Of a stretch of DNA of 64,000 bases, positions 21,658 to 29,020 are shown one piece after another (position 1 is the stretch's first letter; every line of letters starts with the position of its first letter). The notes below the pieces were generated by a model. That model saw only the letters and a list, made by a program, of their open reading frames with translations. It was not told the origin of the DNA and did no database searches. Position numbers and translations under genes: made by a program. The stretch comes from a bacterium (GTDB taxonomy: Bacteria; Auribacterota; JABMQX01): NCBI GenBank assembly GCA_030691545.1, contig JAUYEE010000007.1, forward strand, positions 1 through 64,000. Direction: 5' to 3'.

Positions 21658-21682
21658 GAAGGTTCGAATCCTTCTCCTCCCA
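21658..21682 (+). other. attR: 3' tRNA fragment
   Basis: GAAGG-TTCGAAT-CCTTC (21658-21674) is a perfect T-arm, followed by TCCTCCC and discriminator A, then six T. The complementary 5' strand GGGAGGA is not found at tRNA distance upstream, so this is a 3' half only. Its + orientation at the right end of the phage predicts an intact tRNA on the + strand at the left end. Tyrosine integrases commonly use tRNA 3' ends. The isotype cannot be read from this part. Confidence 0.75.
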
Positions 21683-21722
21683 TTTTTTCTCCTGTTTTGC
21701 TGTCGCCTTCGAGAGGGAAACC

Positions 21723-22853
21723 ATGTTTTCACTTTACCCGCGCGTGATAGTCCCAACCGCCTTTCTCGCGGTGTCTGTCCTGTTTTGTCCGGCACTGGCT
21801 GAGGAAACGGATGAGCGCGGTGTCCAAAAGGTCGAGGGGATCGAGCGAGTGGTGGCCGTGGAGGGACAGGGGTATTTTCCCGTCATGATTCGACTTCAGG
21901 ATGGTTCGCTCGGGGCGGTGGTGCGCGGGGGCGCCCCGCACATCGGAGTCAAGGGGCGTCTTGACTGGGTTCAGTCGCGGGATGGGGGGCGAAGTTGGGC
22001 AAAGCCGACCTTAATCGTGGACAGCCGCTGGGACGACCGCAATCCGGCTGTCGGTCAGATGGTGGACCGGACGATTGTCGTAGCGTACGCCGAAGCAAGC
22101 ACCTATGACGAGCAGGGCAAGTGGGATACATCCGCAGGGAGCTACGATCTCTTCTACGTCACCTCGCGAGACGGTGGAAGGACCTGGTCAGAGAAGAAGA
22201 ACCTGTACTCCGGGCCAATTCGAAACGGTTCCCCCTTCGGGCGCATCATTCACGACAAAAAGGGGACCGCACTCATGGCGATTTACGGCGAGGCAAACCC
22301 ATCCTACGCGGGGCCGGAGAAATTGCAGGGTAACGCGGGGGATTACTCGGGTCTGATTCACTCCAAGGACAACGGCCGGACCTGGAGCGACTTTTCGCTG
22401 ATTCTTGCCGGGCACAACGAGGCTTCCTTGCAGCTTCTGCCGGATGGCAGGCTCATCGCCGCAGTTCGCACCGAGGATGGCGCCCTTTCCATAACCGAAT
22501 CCGAGGACGACGGCTATCACTGGTCAGCTCCGAGAAGGCTGACAAAGCGGGGGCAGCATCCTGCGGACCTCTGCCTCCTTTCCGGGGGCGCGCTTCTGAT
22601 GACCTACGGGAATCGCCTTCAGCCCTACGGCGTGGGCTGCGTTGTCAGCCGCGACAAGGGCAAAACGTGGGATTACGAGCACCGCAAGATGCTCGCCTGG
22701 GATTCGGAAAACACCGACTGCGGCTATTCGAGCACCCTCCAGCTCCCCGACGACACGATCCTGACGATGTACTATTCCGTGGGCACACGCTCGCTTCCGA
22801 GCGTCGCCCAGGCGATATGCCTCCGGTACACCGCGAAGCAGCTCGGCCTGTGA
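21723..22853 (+). CDS. Secreted sialidase (exo-alpha-sialidase-like)
   Basis: A signal peptide (about residues 1-24, ending FCPALA) precedes a six-bladed-propeller-type domain with at least four Asp-box repeats of the form S-x-D-x-G-x-x-W (SRDGGRSW, SRDGGRTW, SKDNGRTW, SRDKGKTW). Early in the domain, MIRLQDGSLGAVVRGG occupies the usual position of substrate-binding arginines. It should remove terminal sialic acids or similar sugars outside the cytoplasm. The start at 21723 was chosen for the signal peptide and GAGAGGG upstream. It lies 41 bases after attR, the first host gene. Confidence 0.78.
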   Translation: MFSLYPRVIVPTAFLAVSVLFCPALAEETDERGVQKVEGIERVVAVEGQGYFPVMIRLQDGSLGAVVRGGAPHIGVKGRLDWVQSRDGGRSWAKPTLIVDSRWDDRNPAVGQMVDRTIVVAYAEASTYDEQGKWDTSAGSYDLFYVTSRDGGRTWSEKKNLYSGPIRNGSPFGRIIHDKKGTALMAIYGEANPSYAGPEKLQGNAGDYSGLIHSKDNGRTWSDFSLILAGHNEASLQLLPDGRLIAAVRTEDGALSITESEDDGYHWSAPRRLTKRGQHPADLCLLSGGALLMTYGNRLQPYGVGCVVSRDKGKTWDYEHRKMLAWDSENTDCGYSSTLQLPDDTILTMYYSVGTRSLPSVAQAICLRYTAKQLGL

Positions 22854-22880
22854 CGCCGACCTCGGTCCAAGCTGCCCCCG

Positions 22881-24194
22881 TTAATCCAGGGTCTTAACCC
22901 GCACCGTGCGAAACCACGCCTTGTCCGCGGGGAGGTGATTCTGGAGTCCTATGTAGCCGTCCTCGCCTCGCTCGCCCGTGAACTCGTTGATTTTCACCCC
23001 ATTCAGCTCGATCGTGTACTTCTGCCCGATGACCGTGATTCGGAACCTGTTCCAGCGATTGGGCTTGCGCGAGGCGTACTCGGTCGGCGCCTTAAAGCTG
23101 TAAATGCTTCCCGTCCGATGGGGCGGGTCATACGAGTCGGCGATCTGAATCTCGTATCCCTGATTGACCGCGTCCCACGGCGTCTTCGGCGGATTGGGGA
23201 ATCGGACAAAAATCCCTGAATTTGAATCGGCTTTCTCGACTTTCCAGTCCACTTCTAAGATGAAGTCCTTGAACTTCTTCTCCTTGTACCACAAAAGGCC
23301 CATTCCGCCTTCCGTGCGTAGAGAGCCGTCCTGCTCTCTCACGAACTCTCCCGGTCCCGTCATCTCCCACCCGGTTAGGTCCTTCCCGTTATAAAGGTCC
23401 ACGAAACCCGGCTCTCGCAGCTCCCTTCCCGTGGCCCAGGCGATTCCTTGTGCGACTATTCTCAGGTGACTCGCGTTGCTGCACGACTCCACCGAATGTC
23501 CCAGGGATGTGAAAAAGACCCTTCCCTTTCCGTACATCTTCGTCCAGGCGATGGGGTGGACTCGCTGGTCGTCCGGGCTCTGACAGACTAAGAGCACGTG
23601 CTTGTCCTCGAGGTCGCACTGGTCATGGTAGTAGAACTCGTCCATGATGTTGAAATTCGCGATTCCTTCGAGGATGGGATGGTCGCCCTCGATGCGAAGG
23701 ATGTGCATCTCCCGATACGGCTCGTGCTTGACAAAACTCCCGCCGAGCATGCGAACGTACTCGGGGTTTGACTGGAATGTTTCTGTCGCGCTATGAACGG
23801 CAACCAGCCCGCCGCCGTTGCGAACGAAATTGAGGAAACCTTCGATTTGCCGGTCGGTGATTTTCGTCCAGGCGCTCTGGTTGTATGCGAAAATCAGGTC
23901 GTACTTTTTCCCCAGTTCCGGGTCCTCAAGAATGGCGATATTAGAGGGAATGGTCGCCTTCTCCGCTTTCGGGAATCCTTCCGGGGGGTTGTCCATTCGC
24001 ACAAAATTAGCTTTGATATCGAGTTGTTCGCTGGCGGCGTCTATCATCATTTTCGACCCCGCCTCGTAGGGATGATACTCTCCGCCAAGCAGAGCCAGCA
24101 CGCGGATTGGCCGCACCTCGCCCGCCTCGGCGACCGCGCACAGCACGGCACCGGTTACAATCAGAGCCAAACCTGCAAGAACACTGACTTTCAT
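22881..24194 (-). CDS. Exported ThuA-domain and DUF1080 fusion protein
   Basis: After a signal peptide, residues about 28-255 form a ThuA (trehalose-utilisation, glutamine-amidotransferase-like) domain with VLALLGGEYHPYE and a GGGLVAVHSATE nucleophile-region motif. The C-terminal part (about 255-437) is a DUF1080 / 3-keto-disaccharide hydrolase domain starting FVDLYNGKDLTGWEMTG. This combination is common in Planctomycetota-type genomes and is linked to sugar oxidation and 3-keto-glycoside cleavage. The start at 24194 follows GAGGAG. It is convergent with the sialidase. Confidence 0.8.
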   Translation of the reverse strand: MKVSVLAGLALIVTGAVLCAVAEAGEVRPIRVLALLGGEYHPYEAGSKMMIDAASEQLDIKANFVRMDNPPEGFPKAEKATIPSNIAILEDPELGKKYDLIFAYNQSAWTKITDRQIEGFLNFVRNGGGLVAVHSATETFQSNPEYVRMLGGSFVKHEPYREMHILRIEGDHPILEGIANFNIMDEFYYHDQCDLEDKHVLLVCQSPDDQRVHPIAWTKMYGKGRVFFTSLGHSVESCSNASHLRIVAQGIAWATGRELREPGFVDLYNGKDLTGWEMTGPGEFVREQDGSLRTEGGMGLLWYKEKKFKDFILEVDWKVEKADSNSGIFVRFPNPPKTPWDAVNQGYEIQIADSYDPPHRTGSIYSFKAPTEYASRKPNRWNRFRITVIGQKYTIELNGVKINEFTGERGEDGYIGLQNHLPADKAWFRTVRVKTLD

Positions 24195-24254
24195 AGCGAT
24201 TTCTCCTCTGCAAAGACTGTTGTTACTTGCCCTGGTGTGCCGTTGAAGATTCTC

Positions 24255-24302
24255 GTACCGCCGGCATCTTGTCCTGCCATGGCGGGAGGGCATCGTGCCC
24301 CC
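24255..24302. repeat. Dispersed repeat, copy 1
   Basis: A 48-base block containing the palindrome GCCATGGC flanked by CCGGCAT and GAGGGCAT. The reverse complement recurs at 33719-33766 with 4 differences in 48 bases. Both copies lie between genes. Confidence 0.75.
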
Positions 24303-24351
24303 GACAGCGAGGGCGAGCCTGCCCGTGCAGGCGACGCAAGGTTTCTTCTCC

Positions 24352-25644
24352 TCACGGCACGCACGGGTCCGTCTCCGCTCTGCCGTGACGCGCGGCCAGG
24401 GACGCCCTCGCGACTGCCCCGCCTTGCGGGGCGGCGTTACCGACCTGGCTCCTGTAAAGCCTGCCGCCTCGAACGGTCATTTTCACGTTCAACTCCGAAT
24501 CGAGAATCAACACGTCCGCGTCGTAGCCAGGGGCAATCCTTCCTTTTTTCGCGAGACCCAACACCTTCGTGGGCGATACTGTAGCCATCGTCACGGCTTC
24601 CGCGAGCGAGACGCCGGCGAGGCACACGGCGTTCCGAACCGCCCGGTCCATGGTCAACAAACTTCCGGCGAGCCACCCTCGGCGCCTCCCGACTGTGTAT
24701 CCTTGAGGCGTCACGGTGACCTTCTCCTTCCCCTTGCGGTACATGCCTGGCGGTAACCCGGCGACGAACGCTGCATCCGTAATCAGAGCGACTTTCTCCG
24801 TTCCCTTGCAGCGGAGAATTGGCCCGAGCATCGCCGGGTGAAAATGGAATCCGTCGAGAATGACGCTGCCAGACAGCTCCTCCATGCACAAAAAACTTCC
24901 CACGACCCCCGGCTCGGCGCCAAGCCAGCCGCCAGGTTGCTCTTTTCGGTACGGCCAGTCCGTCGTGTTTCCAACGTGGGTGACGAACGATAAACCGTTT
25001 TTCACCGATTCCGCCATGCACCGGTAATCCGCGAGGGAGTGACTCGCCGCAACGACAACTCCCGCGTCATGCAGCAGCCGAATGACTTTCTGGGCCCCCT
25101 CAAGCTCGGGAGCCAGGGTCACCATTCGAATGGCATCCGGGGCAGCGCGCAGCCATCGGCGAACTTCCTTTACGTCGGGTTTCCTGAGAAGGTGTTGGGG
25201 ATGGGCGCCGCGACGCTGCGGGTTCAAAAAAGGGCCCTCAACATGGATGCCGATGACGGCGTCCGCATACTCCGACCCTGACTCGCGGTACGCCCCGACC
25301 CGCCGGATTGCCTCAAGCATGTTGTCCGGCGTGTCCGTCAGGACCGTGGCAAGCATCGCGGTGGCGCCATGCGCCACAAAGTGGCGCACGATTCCGTCAT
25401 ATTTCTCGACGGGACTTTGAGAGAACTCTTCGCCTTTCGCGCCATTGACTTGAAGATCAGTATACCCGGGCACGAGCAGCCCATCGGAGGCGTCAATCGT
25501 TTGAACCGCGCCGCGGCGCGGGTGCACCTTCGCGACTCCAGTGCCGACCGCACGGATTCGCCCCCGTTCGATCAACACAAAACCCCGCCGAAGGATCTTG
25601 TCAGGTGTGACAATTGTGGCGTTCTGAAACAGAAGAGAGCTCAT
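24352..25644 (-). CDS. nagA: N-acetylglucosamine-6-phosphate deacetylase
   Basis: The 430-residue amidohydrolase shows NagA hallmarks in order: PGYTDLQVNG, GIHVEGPFLNP, metal/substrate histidines in ASHSLAD and VTHVGN, DGFHFHP and the catalytic aspartate block LITDAA. It removes the acetyl group from GlcNAc-6-phosphate, feeding aminosugar catabolism or cell-wall recycling. The ATG at 25644 overlaps the upstream isomerase stop (TGATG). The last 25 residues (after NAAP) come from a dispersed GC-rich repeat and extend beyond the usual NagA end; they probably do not matter for catalysis. Confidence 0.88.
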   Translation of the reverse strand: MSSLLFQNATIVTPDKILRRGFVLIERGRIRAVGTGVAKVHPRRGAVQTIDASDGLLVPGYTDLQVNGAKGEEFSQSPVEKYDGIVRHFVAHGATAMLATVLTDTPDNMLEAIRRVGAYRESGSEYADAVIGIHVEGPFLNPQRRGAHPQHLLRKPDVKEVRRWLRAAPDAIRMVTLAPELEGAQKVIRLLHDAGVVVAASHSLADYRCMAESVKNGLSFVTHVGNTTDWPYRKEQPGGWLGAEPGVVGSFLCMEELSGSVILDGFHFHPAMLGPILRCKGTEKVALITDAAFVAGLPPGMYRKGKEKVTVTPQGYTVGRRRGWLAGSLLTMDRAVRNAVCLAGVSLAEAVTMATVSPTKVLGLAKKGRIAPGYDADVLILDSELNVKMTVRGGRLYRSQVGNAAPQGGAVARASLAARHGRAETDPCVP

Positions 25645-26540
25645 CACAGGCCCAAGCGTTGCGCCAGTCGCTCTAAGAATTGCACCGATTCCCGATACGC
25701 TTCATCCAGATTCTCCACGCCGCCGATGTCAATGGCAATGAAGCCGTCGAAGTTGTGCTTCGCCAGACCCAGAAAAACACCGTCCCAATCTATGGTGCCT
25801 TTGCCCAGAGGGAGGTGTTCGTTTGTGCGGCTGTCGTTGTCGGAAACGTGAACGTACTTGATGCGCGAGCCGAGTTTTTCCACACTCAATGGCAGGATTT
25901 CTTTCTGGGCGTTTTGGTGACCGGTGTCAAGGACAGCGTAGAAGTTCTCGTCGTCCACGTGGTCCATCAGCCGCAGCATGGCGTCGGTGTTGCTGACCAT
26001 TTCGCCGACTCGGGGTTCCATGGTCAGCATGAGACCCGCGTGGGCTGCCATTCGGGCACATCGCTTCACCGTGTCCACGAGAACACTCCATTGTTCCTGC
26101 CACGAGAAAGCGGGGTCAATCTCCACCTGGAACGGCCGAGCGAACTTGATCGCCTCTTTGTATGGCGACTCACCCTTGAATCGGAGAGGAGGAGTGAAAC
26201 TATCGAGCTGGACCGTCTCACAACCGAAGTACGTCGCACATTCCACACCGACCTCGAACAGCTCGAGTCCTTCCTTCCGCTCTCCTCCATCCAGACTTAC
26301 CGTCGAAGGAAGGACCGGGCAGAAGTTGATAATCCGAAGACCGAGGCGCTCCGAATGGGACTTGAGTTTTGCCCGCTCGGAGTGAATTGTTAGAAGATTC
26401 TCTTTTCGGACACCTTCCAGCTCGACATTTGTGAACCCCAGCCGCGCCATATCCTCCAGAGCCGCAAACGTGTCCGGAACACTCGGCGGATACCCGTATT
26501 TGCTAATTGCATACAGCCAGCAGCAAGCGACTTTCAGCAT
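25644..26540 (-). CDS. Sugar-phosphate isomerase/epimerase (TIM barrel)
   Basis: The 298-residue product follows the xylose-isomerase-like TIM-barrel pattern: ARLGFTNVELEG near the N-terminus, LMLTMEPRVGEM with a metal-binding Glu, VLDTGHQN with Asp/His, and YVHVSDND near the C-terminus. These enzymes isomerise or epimerise keto sugars. The start at 26540 follows AAGGAG, and the stop is coupled to nagA, so the two form an operon. The substrate cannot be told from sequence; an aminosugar or 3-keto sugar is suggested by neighbours. Confidence 0.78.
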   Translation of the reverse strand: MLKVACCWLYAISKYGYPPSVPDTFAALEDMARLGFTNVELEGVRKENLLTIHSERAKLKSHSERLGLRIINFCPVLPSTVSLDGGERKEGLELFEVGVECATYFGCETVQLDSFTPPLRFKGESPYKEAIKFARPFQVEIDPAFSWQEQWSVLVDTVKRCARMAAHAGLMLTMEPRVGEMVSNTDAMLRLMDHVDDENFYAVLDTGHQNAQKEILPLSVEKLGSRIKYVHVSDNDSRTNEHLPLGKGTIDWDGVFLGLAKHNFDGFIAIDIGGVENLDEAYRESVQFLERLAQRLGL

Positions 26541-26719
26541 CGGTGAACTCCTTGTTATGTCGTTGCTTGACGGGGTCTCCTGCGATTCGATAGACATCAC
26601 GAATGCTTGGGACAGGGTTCAGGCAAACCTAACAGAAAGGAGCCTCAGGTGCAACCGTTTTCGCCGAGGGGAACGACACGGTTTCCCATTCCTTTCCCAT
26701 AAAACGCCCGGCAAAGTGC

Positions 26720-26748
26720 TTGACTTTTAGAACTAAGGATGTTAAGAT
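26720..26748 (+). promoter_or_regulatory. Promoter for the HD-domain gene pair
   Basis: TTGACT (26720-26725) and TAAGAT (26743-26748) with a 17-base spacer, about 80 bases upstream of the start at 26830 and pointing rightward. It is divergent from the isomerase-nagA operon. Confidence 0.6.
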
Positions 26749-26829
26749 AGAGCAATTATTCAGACTGGAAACTTTCTTCGAATGGGGGGAACGGTTGTTG
26801 CGAGGTCTACGCGTTCCCTGACAAAGGAC

Positions 26830-27849
26830 ATGGAAACGGCGAACTCGACATCGCCAGCCTTCATGGAACGGGTCATCATTCTTGCCATTCTCATCGCCTT
26901 GTTGATAACTCACCTTTTTGTCGTGCAGAAGGTCGCCTTTCTTGGATTCTATTATCTCCCAGTCCTCCTGGCAGGATACTTCTACGGCAAACGTATCGCT
27001 CTTTTGATCAGCATTCTGACCCTATTCCTCGTCACCCTGTATTCGATTGTCGAGCCGGGGAAAATGTCTCCGGACATCGCCGTTGAGCAGGCGAACCTCG
27101 ATAGAACCACTCCGAACACTGCCGCCAGAAACGAAGTCCTGGACCGACTCTCCAAAGAGAAGTTCAAGCTTAATTTCTCCCTCGTGACGTGGGGTGCTTT
27201 TCTCGTCCTCGCGGCTGTCATATCAAGTGTGCTATACGAGCGGAAGCAGAAGAGGGTTGACGAGCTTCGGCGCGCTTACACGGGGGTCGTAGAGATTCTG
27301 ACGAAGTATCTGGAACTGGCCAACAGGTCCACCGTCGGGCGCTCGAGGGATGTGTCGCGATACGCCACAGCGACGGCAAGGCACATGAAACTGCCTGAAG
27401 AGACAATCGAGAACATCCGAATGGCGGCTCTGCTGCACGACCTCGGTCACCGGGACATCAGCGCCCTGATCTTGGAGAAATCCGCCGAGCTCGGCAAGGA
27501 GGCGAATACGACCGTCCGCACGCAGAGCATCCGCGGAGAGGAGGTTATCCGTTCTGTGAGCGCGGTGCTGGAGGACGTGGCGCCGATTGTTGACGGATAC
27601 CACGAGTATTTCGCCGCTGGCCCGAAAACCACGGCTCGGACCTCCGTGGCAAAGGGGTCTGAGATCATCGCTGCGGCGCGGGCGTACTACGATATGATCA
27701 CAGGCAGTCCCACACGAAAAGCGTGGTCTCCGGACGAGGCGCTGGCGGAGATTCGCACGGGAAAGCAGTTTGACGCCGACATCATTGACGCCTTTGAGGA
27801 AGCCCTGCGAGACATCAAGGAGGATGAAGGGAAGGAAAAAATGAAGTAA
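26830..27849 (+). CDS. Membrane HD-domain protein, probably inactive
   Basis: A 339-residue protein with three N-terminal membrane segments in the first 125 residues, a periplasmic stretch, and a C-terminal HD-type helical domain. It is a tandem paralogue of the next gene and aligns with it without gaps for the first 28 residues, which sets the start at 26830. The metal-site residues are largely lost: GRSRDV instead of GHSQRV, HDLGHRD instead of HDIGKVD, SIRGEE instead of HPVRGAE, GYHEY instead of FHHER. It may regulate its paralogue rather than hydrolyse cyclic di-GMP. Confidence 0.72.
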   Translation: METANSTSPAFMERVIILAILIALLITHLFVVQKVAFLGFYYLPVLLAGYFYGKRIALLISILTLFLVTLYSIVEPGKMSPDIAVEQANLDRTTPNTAARNEVLDRLSKEKFKLNFSLVTWGAFLVLAAVISSVLYERKQKRVDELRRAYTGVVEILTKYLELANRSTVGRSRDVSRYATATARHMKLPEETIENIRMAALLHDLGHRDISALILEKSAELGKEANTTVRTQSIRGEEVIRSVSAVLEDVAPIVDGYHEYFAAGPKTTARTSVAKGSEIIAAARAYYDMITGSPTRKAWSPDEALAEIRTGKQFDADIIDAFEEALRDIKEDEGKEKMK

Positions 27850-27894
27850 GGAATCCTTTTGTACGCTTATACTCGGTAACAGGGGTCACACGCG

Positions 27895-28920
27895 ATGGAG
27901 AAAACAAGAGAGTTTATTGCGGAGAACATAGAGAGAATATCGGTCCTCTTCATCCTCGTCGGGATCGGGATCATTCATTCGGTGTCCGATAAGTTGCCTT
28001 TTTTGAACTTCTATTACCTGCCGGTTCTCCTTGCCGCCTCGGCTTGCGGGCGGAAAACCGCGTTGCTGGTGAGCGTGCTCGCGGTGTTTCTGATCACCCT
28101 GTACGCCGTGGCTATGCCTTCCAGTTTCAGTGTGAAAATAGCCGACGGGATGGAGGAACTCCGTGAGGCACAACGTGGGGCGGCTCCGGGGGCGCGAATT
28201 GCCGCCATTGAAAGGCAAATCAGCGACCAGAAATTCAACCTGCATTTCTCCCTAACAGCCTGGGGTTCCTTCCTGATCCTGGCGGCGATAACAGTTGGAA
28301 CCCTCTACGACCAGAAGGAGAAGCAAGCGGAAGACCTGAAGCATGCATATATCGGCATTCTCGAGATGCTCACAAAATGTCTTGAGTGCACGGACCAACA
28401 CGTCCTCGGACATTCACAGAGAGTCGCCGAGTTGGGCGTCGAGATTGCTCGCGAATTAGGCCTCGCGGACAGCGCGATCGAGAAGGTGCGCGTTGGAGGT
28501 TTACTGCACGACATCGGGAAGGTGGACGTCAATGTCAAAGCCCTCCAGAAATCCGTTGCCTTGAGCGAAGAAGAGCGGCGAGAAATCGCGTTGCACCCGG
28601 TGAGAGGGGCGGAGATTCTTCAGTCAGCGGAGGTGGTCTTGCGGGACGTCATCCCGATCGTGAGGTTTCACCACGAACGCCTCGCCAGCGAAGAAGCTGA
28701 AATCCCCCACCTGCCCGGAGTGAAGCTCGATAGGGAAATGACGCTGTCTATCGGGACAATCGCCGTGGCGGACGCCTACGACGCGATCGTCAGCGACCGA
28801 CCCTATCGTTCCGGGAAGCTCCCCTGGCAGGCGGCTCAAGAAATCGAAGCCAATGCGGGCACCCAGTTCCATGCGGAAGTGGTGAAGGCTTTCAAAAGGG
28901 TCATCGCCCGCACGATGTGA
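27895..28920 (+). CDS. Membrane HD-domain (HD-GYP-like) phosphohydrolase
   Basis: A 341-residue protein with the same three-span N-terminal sensor layout as its upstream neighbour. The C-terminal domain has GHSQRVAEL, LLHDIGKVDV, HPVRGAEIL, RFHHER and VADAYDAIVSDRPYR, the metal-binding set of HD-GYP enzymes, though the GYP segment itself is absent (LASEEAEIPHLPG). It probably hydrolyses cyclic di-GMP or another cyclic nucleotide in response to a membrane signal. Separated by 45 bases from its paralogue, so likely cotranscribed. Confidence 0.75.
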   Translation: MEKTREFIAENIERISVLFILVGIGIIHSVSDKLPFLNFYYLPVLLAASACGRKTALLVSVLAVFLITLYAVAMPSSFSVKIADGMEELREAQRGAAPGARIAAIERQISDQKFNLHFSLTAWGSFLILAAITVGTLYDQKEKQAEDLKHAYIGILEMLTKCLECTDQHVLGHSQRVAELGVEIARELGLADSAIEKVRVGGLLHDIGKVDVNVKALQKSVALSEEERREIALHPVRGAEILQSAEVVLRDVIPIVRFHHERLASEEAEIPHLPGVKLDREMTLSIGTIAVADAYDAIVSDRPYRSGKLPWQAAQEIEANAGTQFHAEVVKAFKRVIARTM

Positions 28921-28954
28921 AGGGTTTCAGGGGTCCGGGGGGCAGGTTCTGTTT

Positions 28955-29011
28955 GGCCTGTCTGACCTGTCGGACAGGTCGGACCTGTCGGACGGGTCGG
29001 ACCCGCGCCGC
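28955..29011. repeat. Short palindromic tandem repeat
   Basis: Overlapping GACCTGTC-G-GACAGGTC-type palindromes repeat about every 9-18 bases between convergent genes. The near-perfect hairpin could terminate transcription from both sides, although no T-run is present. Confidence 0.6.
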
Positions 29012-29020
29012 CACACAAGA

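Larger units (their letters stand above)
1..21682. mobile_element. Integrated temperate phage, right part
   Basis: The interval holds a tail fibre, holin-like genes, a lysogeny module with divergent transcription, recombination and replication genes, a tyrosine integrase and, at its right end, a 3' tRNA fragment on the same strand. Genes overlap by ATGA or GTGA almost throughout and most are short, as in tailed-phage genomes. Packaging, portal, capsid and most tail genes are absent, so the left end lies outside the window. An intact tRNA gene should flank that left end if the att interpretation is right. The change to long, spaced host genes at 21,723 is abrupt. Confidence 0.9.

Noticed and set aside
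21600..21682. Complete tRNA gene at the phage right end
   Set aside because: Only the T-arm and the 3' acceptor strand are present. The matching 5' strand GGGAGGA is missing and no anticodon arm fits, so it is treated as an att fragment.
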